IMG/VR virus record: IMGVR_UViG_3300035698_002801
Location: 1 to 39,168 of that record
Length of the DNA stretch: 39,168 nucleotides
Direction: 5' to 3' (one strand)
Origin: a virus
In this document: piece by piece, positions 1-9,258 of the stretch
Numbering within the stretch: the stretch's first letter is position 1
Layout of the letters: every line of letters begins with the position of its first letter
Translations under genes and position numbers: made by a program
The notes under the pieces: generated by a model
The model's database searches: none
Told to the model about the DNA's origin: nothing
What the model saw: only the letters and a program-made list of their open reading frames with translations

Positions 1-1
1 A

Positions 2-373
2 ATGAATATTATGAATAATAAAAAACAAAATGATATAGAGGACGTAAACATTAAAAAGCTTAGTGCACAAAACTTAGAAAATTTGTTTTATGTTTATAAA
101 AAAGAAAATGGTCAATATTTTTATAATATATTAAAAACTGTTAACTTTCCAACTGATATTAATCCTGATATGTATTGTAGTTATGAAACAAAACCTAAAG
201 ATAGTTGGCCATTAATTGCATATAATTATTATAAAGATGTTAGATTGTGGTGGATAATTTGTTCTACAAATAATATAACTAATCCCGTTAAACAACCAGA
301 ATCCGGTACAGTAATAAAGGTTCTTATTCCAGATGTTGTTCGTGAAATATTAATTAAAATTAAGGATTCTTAA
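2..373 (+). CDS. 53: Baseplate wedge protein, T4 gp53-like
   Basis: This is a predicted baseplate wedge subunit. The central motif WPLIAYNYYKDVRLWWIIC (about residues 69-87) followed by NITNP, then a short IKVLIP strand and a hydrophobic C-terminal helix, is the typical core of gp53/LysM-like baseplate proteins. In such proteins a folded 'slow walk' segment is followed by a LysM-like end. At 123 residues it is shorter than T4 gp53, so it may be mostly the conserved core. The ATG sits at the window edge, so no ribosome binding site can be seen and the true start could lie upstream; a second ATG lies three codons in. It is followed after one base by the gp27-like gene, which fits a baseplate operon. 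The family assignment rests on motif recognition only. Confidence 0.8.
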   Translation: MNIMNNKKQNDIEDVNIKKLSAQNLENLFYVYKKENGQYFYNILKTVNFPTDINPDMYCSYETKPKDSWPLIAYNYYKDVRLWWIICSTNNITNPVKQPESGTVIKVLIPDVVREILIKIKDS

Positions 374-374
374 G

Positions 375-1934
375 ATGGCGGATATAAATGAGAATGTTCA
401 ACAAAATATTACTAGCACCCCTGCCGGAGAAAAAGCAGCTAGTGGACAATTATTTAATATAATAGTTACCTTTGATAATCATACATCAGAAAAATATATC
501 CTTCCTACTAATGACATAAATGAATTAGCGATAGAAGAGGATCTTTTAGATTGGGTATATAAAGGATATATTATTTACAAAAATATGTATGAAAGTTTGG
601 AAAGAAATACCGATCCAGACGCATGGTTTTATAGAATGGATTCTCGTGACGAGATTAATATAAAAGTTAAACCTATTGCTGATGAACCTATGAGTTCTGA
701 TTTTCCAGAAGAAGTATGGGAAATGAATTTAGATTTTATTATATATGATACAGAAGATTTGCCCGCTGCTGATTTTGCTTCTAAAATAAAAAAAATATAT
801 TTTTGGGATAAACGTTATCAAATGATGTTAGACAAAAAGATTTATTGGAGTACAGTAACAGCGCAAAATCTTAAAAATGCTTCACATTTAACTGATAATA
901 CACGTAGTATGTTTACTGGTGATGCAATAAAGTATTTAATTAGTAATTCTAAAGCTGGTGGATATGAAGATACTATAGATGAAGAGAATTGGGATAAAGG
1001 AAGTACAAAAAGATTTTATACTTCTCCTATTCATAATAGTATTACAGACGATTTAAAATATTTTATTAATAACCATTTAAGCGAAGAACATGATGATATT
1101 GTAGTTATGAAATATAATAATCGAATTGAAAAAAAGTTTCAGCTTATCCCTATGCACAAATTTTTTGATAATGCGGGAAATAAAGCTGCTGAATATGATG
1201 AGAAAGGAAAAATTATAGATGGTACCGGTCCCGGCAAATGGCAATTAGAACATTATTTTTTTGAGGATACAATCGCAGAAGCTACAATGACTAATCCATA
1301 TAGATCACCTACAATTGACAAGTTGAATTTTAAAATTGATATTAAGATTGGTGATTGGAACAAAATTATAGCATATGAATTTACTGATATGTCTGGCATT
1401 GATAATAGTAAAGCTCTTGTTAGTAAACCGGTATATTCTTATTATTTTCCTGATGGAACCTTTAAAGTAGATTATGAAAAAAATGAGATACAAGCAGTTA
1501 AAGCAGATTTTAAAAAGATATATACTGATAAACTTTTACCCGCTGGAAAAGCAGTTCCTATTTTTACATTAAATAAAACTAAAACGAATCAAATAAATAT
1601 AATTCCTGAATTTACGTTTTGTAATACTGGTGGTAACTATAATATTAAAAATAGACTTATTAAAGGTAGAGGAAAAATATTATTTGGGGGATTATTTCTT
1701 AATGAATTTATTAAATTTAGAGTTAACGGATCTCCCCATAGAACGGTCGGAAAATTTATTGGTGTTGATAGAAAAACTAGTGATGATACCCTTAAGTTTG
1801 ATAATAAGATTTGTGGTCAATGGCTTGTTACAAATGTTAAACATATATGGAATCATAATAGATATGTTAATGATATTTGTGCGGTTAAAACTCATATGTA
1901 TATAGGTAATAATATAAATGAAGGAATTGAATAA
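375..1934 (+). CDS. Baseplate hub protein, gp27-like
   Basis: This is a predicted tail hub protein of 519 residues. Its C-terminal part (about residues 450-510) carries a pattern I associate with gp27/late-control-D-like hubs: FRVNGSPHRTVGKFIGVDR, then GQWLVTNVKHIW, then an AVKTH strand. The N-terminal part is acidic and of mixed composition. The order gp53-like, this gene, an unknown gene, then a gp5-like spike supports a hub role, because gp27 is the partner of gp5 in T4. The protein is longer than T4 gp27 (391 residues). The start has an AAGGA sequence inside the end of the preceding gene. Its stop overlaps the next start as TAATG. Another phage baseplate or tail-tip protein remains possible. 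Confidence 0.65.
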   Translation: MADINENVQQNITSTPAGEKAASGQLFNIIVTFDNHTSEKYILPTNDINELAIEEDLLDWVYKGYIIYKNMYESLERNTDPDAWFYRMDSRDEINIKVKPIADEPMSSDFPEEVWEMNLDFIIYDTEDLPAADFASKIKKIYFWDKRYQMMLDKKIYWSTVTAQNLKNASHLTDNTRSMFTGDAIKYLISNSKAGGYEDTIDEENWDKGSTKRFYTSPIHNSITDDLKYFINNHLSEEHDDIVVMKYNNRIEKKFQLIPMHKFFDNAGNKAAEYDEKGKIIDGTGPGKWQLEHYFFEDTIAEATMTNPYRSPTIDKLNFKIDIKIGDWNKIIAYEFTDMSGIDNSKALVSKPVYSYYFPDGTFKVDYEKNEIQAVKADFKKIYTDKLLPAGKAVPIFTLNKTKTNQINIIPEFTFCNTGGNYNIKNRLIKGRGKILFGGLFLNEFIKFRVNGSPHRTVGKFIGVDRKTSDDTLKFDNKICGQWLVTNVKHIWNHNRYVNDICAVKTHMYIGNNINEGIE

Positions 1935-3088
1935 TGTCAATTATGCCGTCAACCGAAGATAAAGCCAAAGTAAAACAAAAGGCAATTGAAACGTATAATG
2001 ATACATTAGACAATGCCAAAACAACTATGATTACGATCATAAAAGATAAGATATATTCAATTATAAAAAGTTGTTTTATTATTCCACTATCAATTAATCA
2101 AATAATAATTGCTATAAAAACAATTAAAGATACCTCTAAAGATGCGGTAACAACATATCAAAACACAAAAGAATCTGCTGATACTATTAAAGCTATTGGT
2201 ACAGATACTATAACTGCTGCCGCTACTAAAAAGACAGTAGAAGAGTATAAAAACAATAAACTTAATTCTGATCCTATTAATGTAAATGCTGGAGTTGAGG
2301 AACAAGAACAAATATTGGCTACAGTTGATCCAGAAATTGAACCAGATAATACTAATGCTGGGCTTCTGTTAAAATTTAATGGTGCAAAAGTTAAACTTAA
2401 TTCCATTGAAGAATTATATACAATTGTAAAAAAGATTAATAATAAACTTTCAACTGAATCTGTTGCATCTACTAGAACATGGGTACATAAAATTTTACAT
2501 ACCCATCCACTATTAGACAAAAAAATAACCAATTTAGAATTCTTTAAAGAAACGTCAAGTGAAACTGGATCAACGTATATTATGTATACACCAGATACTC
2601 AAACATTGGCATTAGAAGATTGGGGAAGTGGATTAGCGCAACCATTAAGAAGAATATTAGAATCTAAAATGGACAATCACACTTATAATATTATAAACGA
2701 TAATTATTATAAGTTAAATTTAGGAATGACTAGAAATATATCTACCGAATATTTTGATGCTCGTAAAAATCCAAATAATAATGTGTTAAATAAGAGTATA
2801 TTATCTAATGATTTTCATATTGTTGGTGATTATACATTTAGAGAAGATCACATGGAAAATAATGAATTAGCGTTATATTTAATGACAGCACTTATAAATA
2901 TTGTTGGTGGATCAGGTAGATTGATAAATTGGTTATCATCAGTAAATAATTATGAAACTGCAATATGTAAAGGTGTTATTATAAATGTTGAAGGTGATAA
3001 AGTAATCGTTAATATTAAAGGTGATAAAATTGGTGTTATTGCTACCGTTATTGATGAAACACTAATAACACCAGGAAAACATAACTAG
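1934..3088 (+). CDS. Baseplate/tail protein of unknown function
   Basis: I do not recognise this 384-residue protein. Residues about 36-66 form a long hydrophobic, isoleucine-rich helix, and residues about 66-130 are Ala/Thr/Lys-rich and likely helical. The last 40 residues have a beta-strand pattern (KGVIINVEGDKVIVNIKG), such as occurs in small OB or SH3-like barrels. It lies between the predicted hub and the spike in a co-directional operon, starts by TAATG overlap and has AAGGAAT upstream. This points to a virion tail-tip or hub-associated structural protein. The hydrophobic helix might be a membrane-active or tape-measure-contacting segment, which is inference only. Confidence 0.55.
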   Translation: MSIMPSTEDKAKVKQKAIETYNDTLDNAKTTMITIIKDKIYSIIKSCFIIPLSINQIIIAIKTIKDTSKDAVTTYQNTKESADTIKAIGTDTITAAATKKTVEEYKNNKLNSDPINVNAGVEEQEQILATVDPEIEPDNTNAGLLLKFNGAKVKLNSIEELYTIVKKINNKLSTESVASTRTWVHKILHTHPLLDKKITNLEFFKETSSETGSTYIMYTPDTQTLALEDWGSGLAQPLRRILESKMDNHTYNIINDNYYKLNLGMTRNISTEYFDARKNPNNNVLNKSILSNDFHIVGDYTFREDHMENNELALYLMTALINIVGGSGRLINWLSSVNNYETAICKGVIINVEGDKVIVNIKGDKIGVIATVIDETLITPGKHN

Positions 3089-3106
3089 ACTAATTAGGAA
3101 ATATAA

Positions 3107-5227
3107 ATGAATATACAATATACTGGCTCATATCTTGGTATAGTCGTACAAAATGATGATCCAGAACATAGAGGTAGAGTAAAGGTATTTGTTCCCCATA
3201 TATCTGTAACGCTGTATGATAATTGGAATGAAAATAAGAAAGATAAAAAATTCAAATTTCCAGATTCTATAACTAATCCCGATATCATAGCTATTATGGA
3301 ACCATTAAAAGAGGTTCTTCCTTGGGCAGAATGTGCCGCACCATTGTTTGGTGGTAATGCAAGTGGTAGATATAATGCTAATAAAACTAAAGGAACCACA
3401 TCAGATTCAAATTATTGGAAAGATAACGTATTTCAAGAGGGTAATAGACCAATACAAAATTTTATTGGTAATAATGTATATTCTGACGCATTTTCAGAAA
3501 CTGGAAAGAATGATAATAAGTTTGTTAATCAATATTCATGTCAATATACACCATCTAATTATTCTAATTTAGCTAAGGGATTGTTTACTATACCTAATGT
3601 TGGTTCACATGTATGGATATTTTTTGCTGGTGGTGATGCAAACATGCCGGTTTATTTTGCCGCATCTTATGGGGAAGAAGATTGGAAACGAATATATACA
3701 TTAGATCAGACCAAAGAAGATACATTTACATCAACAGATTATCCCGGTGCCTATGAAAATATATCTACTAACGAAACTGCTGTTGAAGCTGATAAACGAA
3801 CATTTAGATCTAAAACTGTTTTTAATAGTAATAAACATAGTATTGAACTTATAGATACAGACAATAGAGAAATTCTAAAAATGACACATTTCTCTGGATC
3901 ATTTAAAGAGTTTTGTAATCATACTAATATAGAACTTGCCACAAACAATGATCAAAAAATGGTTATTGGTGATCAATTTTATACTGTTCAAAAAAATCAA
4001 AGTTTATATATTGGTAATACTCAAGAAATGATAATTACTGGTGATAGATATAAAACTATTGGGCCTAAAAAGTATGAAAACGCAGCAAAGATTTTAGAAA
4101 TACTTAGAGAAATTCATGAATATAAACGATTATTTAATGGAATGAGAGCGAATACAGATACCCCTGGTGAGGTATCATCTCATCAACGTAGATCTGGAAC
4201 ATTTAACCCATGTCCAGCTTGTGGTGGAGTGCCATATACACCTGCTACATGGACTATTCAACCAATTAATTTTTTTGCTCCTTTAGTAACACAAGAATAC
4301 TTAAATACCGGCAATTTTCTTGAGACTGAAAATACCATTGGTTATTGGCTTGGAAGTAAATGTGCGGTCTGTAATGGAACAGGATTAAGTCCATCTACAC
4401 AAGATGGAGATTGGGATATAGACCCAAGTAAAGTCCCTGGTGGCGCATTAGATGAGTTAATAAAAGAGAAAACCCCAGAATTAATGAATTTACAAAAAAC
4501 TCTTGGTGAAGGTGACGAGATTAGTGTTATTGCAAAAAATAAAATTGAAACTATTGGTCTTGTGGTAAATGATCTTAAATCATTTAGAGTTGATCCAATT
4601 GGCAAATTAAGAATTGACGGTGTTAATGTTGCATTAGAAGGTACATATTCAACATTTAAACCATCACCTCATGTAGAATATGTTGATGTTGATGATATTC
4701 CAGGTGGAGATTATAATTTAACTTGCGGAAATAAGTATAAACTTCTTGTAGGTGCTAACGGTATTAACATAAAAACTTTTGGCCCTATAGATATGTATGG
4801 ATCAATAGTAAATTTAGTTGGAGAACAAGTAAATATATCTTCTCAAAATGAAGTTCTTATTGATGGTGGTGAACGATTTTCTATTCGTGCAAGAAAGATT
4901 TCACTTATTCCCATCGAGCATCAACCAGTAGTTATTGACGGACAAATGCACGTTACTAGAAATGCAATTATAGGTGGAGGGTTATTTGTAGAAGGTGAAA
5001 TAGGTATGCTTCATATGACTTCACCATTTGAATATTATGCAACAGAACCTGAAACGGGTAGTATAGTAAGTCTTCCAAATGATTCAACAACTGGAGTTGC
5101 CCCTCATTCGCATGTTATACCACCACATACCCATATGTATAAACATAGTGCTGTTACCTTTCTACCAACCAAAGAAGCTGTAAGAGATAGTATGAGAACT
5201 CAAGGGGGTAATATTAATGACGAATAA
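3107..5227 (+). CDS. 5: Baseplate central spike, gp5-like, with inserted zinc motif and no lysozyme domain
   Basis: This is the predicted membrane-puncturing spike below the tail tube. Residues about 3-85 form an OB-fold start (YLGIVVQNDDPEHRGRVKVF), and about residues 160-200 complete it with IPNVGSHVWIFFAGGD, both typical of gp5/VgrG-type spikes. No T4-type lysozyme domain is visible. The middle contains two cysteine pairs, C369-x2-C372 (CPACGG) and C419-x2-C422 (CAVCNGTG), resembling a DnaJ-like zinc site. The C-terminal third is rich in short Gly/Val/Ile strands consistent with a beta-helix, and ends in a His-rich tip (HSHVIPPHTHMYKH) that may bind metal. AGGAAAT precedes the ATG. The end overlaps the next gene by 11 bases. 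Confidence 0.8.
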   Translation: MNIQYTGSYLGIVVQNDDPEHRGRVKVFVPHISVTLYDNWNENKKDKKFKFPDSITNPDIIAIMEPLKEVLPWAECAAPLFGGNASGRYNANKTKGTTSDSNYWKDNVFQEGNRPIQNFIGNNVYSDAFSETGKNDNKFVNQYSCQYTPSNYSNLAKGLFTIPNVGSHVWIFFAGGDANMPVYFAASYGEEDWKRIYTLDQTKEDTFTSTDYPGAYENISTNETAVEADKRTFRSKTVFNSNKHSIELIDTDNREILKMTHFSGSFKEFCNHTNIELATNNDQKMVIGDQFYTVQKNQSLYIGNTQEMIITGDRYKTIGPKKYENAAKILEILREIHEYKRLFNGMRANTDTPGEVSSHQRRSGTFNPCPACGGVPYTPATWTIQPINFFAPLVTQEYLNTGNFLETENTIGYWLGSKCAVCNGTGLSPSTQDGDWDIDPSKVPGGALDELIKEKTPELMNLQKTLGEGDEISVIAKNKIETIGLVVNDLKSFRVDPIGKLRIDGVNVALEGTYSTFKPSPHVEYVDVDDIPGGDYNLTCGNKYKLLVGANGINIKTFGPIDMYGSIVNLVGEQVNISSQNEVLIDGGERFSIRARKISLIPIEHQPVVIDGQMHVTRNAIIGGGLFVEGEIGMLHMTSPFEYYATEPETGSIVSLPNDSTTGVAPHSHVIPPHTHMYKHSAVTFLPTKEAVRDSMRTQGGNINDE

Positions 5228-6143
5228 ACCAACCTTCTTAAATAGAACTAGTGAAGCACCATCTCCTAATTATATTGATCAAGCTAATGAGCAAATCAAA
5301 AAAAATGGAACAATTAATATAGATAGTTCTACCTATAAAAATGCTATTATTCAATATAACGCTGGACTACTTAAAGGAACCATATATCGTTTAGATGTAC
5401 CAGAAGGATTTTGTGGATATATTGATCCTAATACCGGAGAATTTAGAGTAGAGGCAGATCCATTAGTTAATGATTTAAATAATAACGCATTTTATCCAAA
5501 TACTACAACGATTACACCAGAACCTTCTAGTAACCTTATTACACCATATCCAATTGATGAATGTCTTGAAAATGGATTACCGGGATCATATGAATACACA
5601 GAAAAAGTATGTGGTGTAGAAGATGGTGATAATACATGTAGTGGTATTCAATGGTTCTCTGGTGGCGGTGATGCAACAAGTGATGCTGGTACAGCATCAT
5701 TATCACAAGATATATGTAGTGATGGTCCGGGTATAAATTCTAATACTGGATTAGCGGCATCAAGTCCAATTGGTGGTATTACCGGAGAATATCCACCTGA
5801 ATGTTGGTTAGCCGCAACTATAAAGGCCCGTGAATTATATCCTATAAACATTAATGTTGACTATTCTGACTGGTTAAATCCAAAAGAGAATAATGATACT
5901 GGTGCGGGTTATACATTTTTTTCAATAGGTAATAAACTTGGGGCATTTATTTCATATGACTTCTTTTTTAATGTAAATGATCCATCTGGTCATACAGGCG
6001 CAAAATACTTCAAAGAATCTGGATTAAAAGTGACGGTAGCTTGGAATACTAAACTTCTAGAGATTGAAAGTGTAATAGCTACAAAGATGTGGGAATTTAA
6101 CCCATGTAAAGGCTCAAATTGTCCTGTAATTGACAACGAATAA
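5217..6143 (+). CDS. Tail-tip associated protein of unknown function, cysteine-rich
   Basis: This is not a family I recognise (308 residues). The N-terminal 80 residues include a YRLDVPEGFCGYIDPNTGEF segment. The centre (about 130-200) is Gly/Ser/Asp-rich with many cysteines, eight in the whole protein. The C-terminal 100 residues look like a beta-sandwich ending in a CKGSNCPV motif. It overlaps the 3' end of the spike gene by 11 bases, with a G-rich ribosome site, so it is translated with the spike and is probably a virion component such as a spike or fibre accessory. It is the last + strand gene of this block; the next gene is convergent and only two bases away, with no clear terminator hairpin between them. 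Confidence 0.5.
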   Translation: MTNKPTFLNRTSEAPSPNYIDQANEQIKKNGTINIDSSTYKNAIIQYNAGLLKGTIYRLDVPEGFCGYIDPNTGEFRVEADPLVNDLNNNAFYPNTTTITPEPSSNLITPYPIDECLENGLPGSYEYTEKVCGVEDGDNTCSGIQWFSGGGDATSDAGTASLSQDICSDGPGINSNTGLAASSPIGGITGEYPPECWLAATIKARELYPININVDYSDWLNPKENNDTGAGYTFFSIGNKLGAFISYDFFFNVNDPSGHTGAKYFKESGLKVTVAWNTKLLEIESVIATKMWEFNPCKGSNCPVIDNE

Positions 6144-6145
6144 TA

Positions 6146-6433
6146 TTATTCTGTGTGCATAAGTACATATCTAAGAAGTTCAATAACAGCATCCTCATCT
6201 TTATTGTTTTTAGCATGATGTATTACTACTCTATCACCGGCTATGTCATAACCTATTAACATATAATTATTAAAATATTCAGTTAATATTGTTTTAACAA
6301 TATTAACTGATTCTTCTGTATTTAATTTTTTATATATCTTTTGAAGAGTCTCATTAGATGACGTATTAGATATAGATTTATTGGTTAATCTTTTTTCTGT
6401 TTTTTCTGTAAGATTTAATATAGGCGATATCAT
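6146..6433 (-). CDS. Small protein of unknown function
   Basis: This is a 95-residue protein starting MISPILNLTEK. I chose the ATG at 6433 rather than the upstream ATG at 6487, because a TAGGAT ribosome site lies just before it, overlapping the stop of the preceding gene, and because the longer version would overlap that gene by 41 bases. The second half has a strand-turn-strand pattern (YMLIGYDIAGDRVVIHHAK) followed by an acidic helix. No catalytic motif is evident. It is the last gene of the clamp/gp32 cluster and ends two bases from the convergent tail operon. Confidence 0.5.
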   Translation of the reverse strand: MISPILNLTEKTEKRLTNKSISNTSSNETLQKIYKKLNTEESVNIVKTILTEYFNNYMLIGYDIAGDRVVIHHAKNNKDEDAVIELLRYVLMHTE

Positions 6434-6446
6434 ATAATTATTTATC

Positions 6447-6767
6447 CTAATTGTTAATATATTTTTTAGATTTATTATTAATATCAAATTCTACCAAATA
6501 TGTAATAAATGTTTTAATAGAACTAGTTTCAAGTTTAAATCTACCAGGAATAAACTTTCCACCATCATACAACTCAAAACATGACCGTCCTATTACTGGA
6601 TCATTTTTATGACATGTTACAAATATTGATGCACATCCAGGATCAAGTATCACGGTCCATGCCCTAGAATCTAATAATGAATATCCAGTAAAAACCGGAT
6701 TAATAACATAACCATTTTCTCTTAATCTTTTAATGAAATAACTTAATGATGTTAATTTATTTGTCAT
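6447..6767 (-). CDS. Small conserved-looking protein next to the clamp gene
   Basis: This is a 106-residue protein with a basic N-terminal helix (SYFIKRLRENGYVIN) followed by beta strands (SRAWTVILDPGCASIFVTC). Its compact, motif-dense look and its place directly downstream of the sliding clamp suggest a conserved phage core accessory protein, but I cannot name a family. The gene follows the clamp by eight bases and has only a weak AAAGAAT ribosome site, so it may be translationally coupled to the clamp. Confidence 0.5.
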   Translation of the reverse strand: MTNKLTSLSYFIKRLRENGYVINPVFTGYSLLDSRAWTVILDPGCASIFVTCHKNDPVIGRSCFELYDGGKFIPGRFKLETSSIKTFITYLVEFDINNKSKKYINN

Positions 6768-6775
6768 AATATTCT

Positions 6776-7510
6776 TTATTTCTTTAATGATGAAACAATA
6801 TATTGTAATGTATGATCATCACTTTCAAACTTAAACATAATAATTTTATTTTTTGTATTTATTTTTGTAAAAATATTACCATCTAATCCATAAAACATTT
6901 TAAATATCTCTAAATCAATAAGTATTGGTTTTTTAATTTCTACACCACTAAATTCATCAGTAATAAAATATGATACACTATCTATATTTGCAATATTTTT
7001 ATCTGTTAATTCTGCATATACATTATCATCTTTCATATAGAAATATATTTTATTTGAATCTGTTGCAAAAGTAGCACCCTTTATAATATCAGAAGACTTA
7101 TCTTTTGTTATTATAAAATCAGAATCAAACATTAAACTTTTAATCTTATTTATTGATACAGGAGTCTTACTAATAACACCATCTTGTAAAAGATGATATT
7201 TAAATTTCATATTTAAACTATTATATTCTATATTATTTGAATTTATTTCTAATTCTATTTCATCATTATTAATACATTTAAACATTCTAATAAGTTTATT
7301 AATATTAGATATATTTAATGTTACTTCATTTTCTGACCCAATATCAGATATTGTTTTTATATTAGCATATAAAATTGGATTAGAATCATTTGTTGTAACT
7401 ATACTCTGTATATGATCTGGATATATAGATATAACACATCGTTCTGCTACTTTAGATATAGGAGAAAGAAACTTATATATTAATACTGATTTGTTTATTT
7501 TTATTTTCAT
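6776..7510 (-). CDS. 45: DNA polymerase sliding clamp, gp45-like
   Basis: This is the predicted trimeric PCNA-like clamp that tethers gp43 to DNA and, in T4, also activates late transcription with gp55. The 244-residue length is close to T4 gp45 (228). The repeated beta-alpha pattern, the N-terminal start MKIKINKSVLIYKFLSPISK and the C-terminal DDHTLQYIVSSLKK strand are typical. In T4 the clamp lies between the clamp loader and gp46; here it lies near gp32, and no clamp loader (gp44/gp62) is present in the window. The ribosome site is a modest AGAAAGAT. Confidence 0.8.
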   Translation of the reverse strand: MKIKINKSVLIYKFLSPISKVAERCVISIYPDHIQSIVTTNDSNPILYANIKTISDIGSENEVTLNISNINKLIRMFKCINNDEIELEINSNNIEYNSLNMKFKYHLLQDGVISKTPVSINKIKSLMFDSDFIITKDKSSDIIKGATFATDSNKIYFYMKDDNVYAELTDKNIANIDSVSYFITDEFSGVEIKKPILIDLEIFKMFYGLDGNIFTKINTKNKIIMFKFESDDHTLQYIVSSLKK

Positions 7511-7532
7511 TTATTATCTTTCTTATTAACGA

Positions 7533-7802
7533 TTACCGTTTACCTTGTGGTTTATTTTTTATGGCTTTTATATCTTGGGTTAATTTAGATATTAGTTTAT
7601 CTATAGAGAATAGTTTTATAGATAATTTTTTTATAGTTTTTTCTATAACTTTTATACGAGAATCCATTTTACGATCACTTGGAGTGTTAAAAAACGGTTT
7701 CTTAAATAATTTTTTAGCGTTTTTTCCACCAATCTTAGTATTAAATAATGTAATATCATCTATATTTTGAAAAGATTCTTTCCATATATCATAATCATCC
7801 AT
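7533..7802 (-). CDS. Small basic protein with helical C-terminus, unknown function
   Basis: This is an 89-residue protein, very lysine/isoleucine-rich. Residues about 48-82 form a long amphipathic helix with heptad-like spacing, a possible coiled coil, before a basic tail. It starts by TAATG overlap with the preceding gene and has a good AAAAGGAAAT ribosome site. It is co-transcribed with the clamp and gp32. No function is inferred. Confidence 0.5.
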   Translation of the reverse strand: MDDYDIWKESFQNIDDITLFNTKIGGKNAKKLFKKPFFNTPSDRKMDSRIKVIEKTIKKLSIKLFSIDKLISKLTQDIKAIKNKPQGKR

Positions 7803-8299
7803 TATAATTTCCTTTTTTTATATCTAGGTTGAATCTTACCATGTTTCATAATAAGATCAAGTTTATTATTAATTGTTTTTAACATTTTTAGTATAGTATC
7901 ATCATTTACCGATTGAGAAGGGTTATAAGATTGAAGAGGCGAAACAGTATGGACATGTTCCGTTGGACATGTTATCGGGGCAGTGTGATATTGTATTGCT
8001 TTTTTCATTTTAGTATCTTGGGTATCCATTGGAATCATTAATTCTTTAAGATCTACAGATTCAGTTCCTACTATTTCTGATCCACTAGGTCTTGATTTTG
8101 GTTCGTTTATTATATCATAAGATGCTATAGAATTTGTAGTTTGTGTAGGTGTTCTAATAGAAGTTAAAAATTCTGCTGGATGTATTCGTAAAGCAGAACC
8201 CGTAGATGATTTACATATTGTGGTTTTATCAACAACATTTAATTGTCCACCAATAAATCCGGCAAGTTCCGCAGCGGCTATATCATCTTGTCTTGACAT
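7802..8299 (-). CDS. Protein of unknown function between gp32 and gp45
   Basis: This is a 165-residue protein not assigned to a family. Residues 1-20 are an Ala/Gly-rich helix (DDIAAAELAGFIGGQ). The middle is low-complexity and polar, rich in Ser/Thr/Pro. The C-terminal 40 residues are a helix (ILKMLKTINNKLDLIMKHGK) with a basic end. A strong TTTAGGAGAAT ribosome site lies before the ATG, just downstream of a long hairpin that separates it from gp32. The structure suggests a partly disordered linker or scaffold-like protein. Confidence 0.55.
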   Translation of the reverse strand: MSRQDDIAAAELAGFIGGQLNVVDKTTICKSSTGSALRIHPAEFLTSIRTPTQTTNSIASYDIINEPKSRPSGSEIVGTESVDLKELMIPMDTQDTKMKKAIQYHTAPITCPTEHVHTVSPLQSYNPSQSVNDDTILKMLKTINNKLDLIMKHGKIQPRYKKRKL

Positions 8300-8314
8300 A
8301 ATATTCTCCTAAAC

Positions 8315-8343
8315 GAGTGGTTAAGGGATTTCCTTAACCACTC
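8315..8343 (-). terminator. Strong hairpin after gp32 gene
   Basis: A perfect 12-bp inverted repeat (GAGTGGTTAAGG / CCTTAACCACTC) with a 5-base loop lies six bases past the gp32 stop on the transcribed strand. It is followed by CGTTT rather than a long U-run, so it may be a weak terminator or an mRNA 3' end stabiliser that sets gp32 expression apart from downstream genes. T4 gene 32 is also followed by a transcription terminator. The next gene has its own ribosome site right after the hairpin. Confidence 0.6.
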
Positions 8344-8349
8344 ATTATA

Positions 8350-9258
8350 TTAAAGATCCTTCATTAAATCATCTAGTTTATCTTGTACCTCTTTATCTTC
8401 TAATGAATTATCAATTGATGAATCACTACACTGTTCCGTTTCTACCGTTTTATTTATTGATTTAGATTCGGTAGATTCGTTACTTAGAGTCTTAACATCA
8501 CCAGAACTGTTAACATGTGTTCCAGCGGTATTTGAAGTAACTTTAACTGTAACTTCGCAGAAAAAATGTGTATCAAGAAGATCTTTAACTTCATTACCAC
8601 TCTTACTCTCAAAGATATGTTCTAACTCAAATAGAGATTCATAAAGTTCATCAAGTTTAGCAGTATTTAACCCATCGATTTTACTTTCACGCAAAAACTT
8701 AGATGATACATAAGTTGGATATCCACCATCATTTTTTTCAACCGCAATACGAAGATTACACCCTTCATCAGTCAAATCAAAGATTCTAGAACCAAATTCG
8801 TCTTTATCTACCCCTTGCGTAGCATCATGAATAATCTTATCAAGCTGTTTACCATAACGAATAACTTTAATTACGCCATTATTTTCTGAATTTATAGGAT
8901 CTTTTACCACATACACATTTGTAAGCCATTGTTCTTTACGTCCTAATAGTTTTGCGTTAACTTTATCTTCATCATCACCACGATAAAGACGTACACGTTC
9001 TTCACAAATAGGACAACGATCTCCATATGTACCTGGACATACACAACTTACAAATTGTCCCGTTGCTAAACTTTGCCACCCATGACTATAATAATGATAT
9101 ATCGTCTTTGAAATATCATCTACATTTGGAATCAACCGCACTACATAATTATTACCAATAGCGGTTTTAAGAATATCCTTAAAATTACCACTTGATCGTT
9201 GATTCGCCATTGATTCCTTCAATTTATCAAACATTGTTGCTGAAAATTTATTACTCAT
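8350..9258 (-). CDS. 32: Single-stranded DNA-binding protein, gp32-like
   Basis: This coats single-stranded DNA during replication and recombination. Residues about 30-45 (TAIGNNYVVRLIPN) start the OB-fold. The zinc site is visible as H55 or H59 with C72/C74 and C82-x2-C85 (CPIC), matching the His-Cys3 arrangement of T4 gp32. The core continues to about residue 235. The C-terminal 60 residues are Ser/Thr-rich and end in an acidic tail (DKEVQDKLDDLMKDL), the part that recruits partner proteins in T4. Length is 302 residues, against 301 in T4. The AAAAAGGAAAT ribosome site is preceded by an A-rich heptamer-repeat leader. Confidence 0.92.
   Translation of the reverse strand: MSNKFSATMFDKLKESMANQRSSGNFKDILKTAIGNNYVVRLIPNVDDISKTIYHYYSHGWQSLATGQFVSCVCPGTYGDRCPICEERVRLYRGDDEDKVNAKLLGRKEQWLTNVYVVKDPINSENNGVIKVIRYGKQLDKIIHDATQGVDKDEFGSRIFDLTDEGCNLRIAVEKNDGGYPTYVSSKFLRESKIDGLNTAKLDELYESLFELEHIFESKSGNEVKDLLDTHFFCEVTVKVTSNTAGTHVNSSGDVKTLSNESTESKSINKTVETEQCSDSSIDNSLEDKEVQDKLDDLMKDL

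Noticed and set aside
6138-6152. AATAATATTATT palindrome between convergent genes as a terminator
   Set aside because: It is a short A/T palindrome with no stable stem or U-run.
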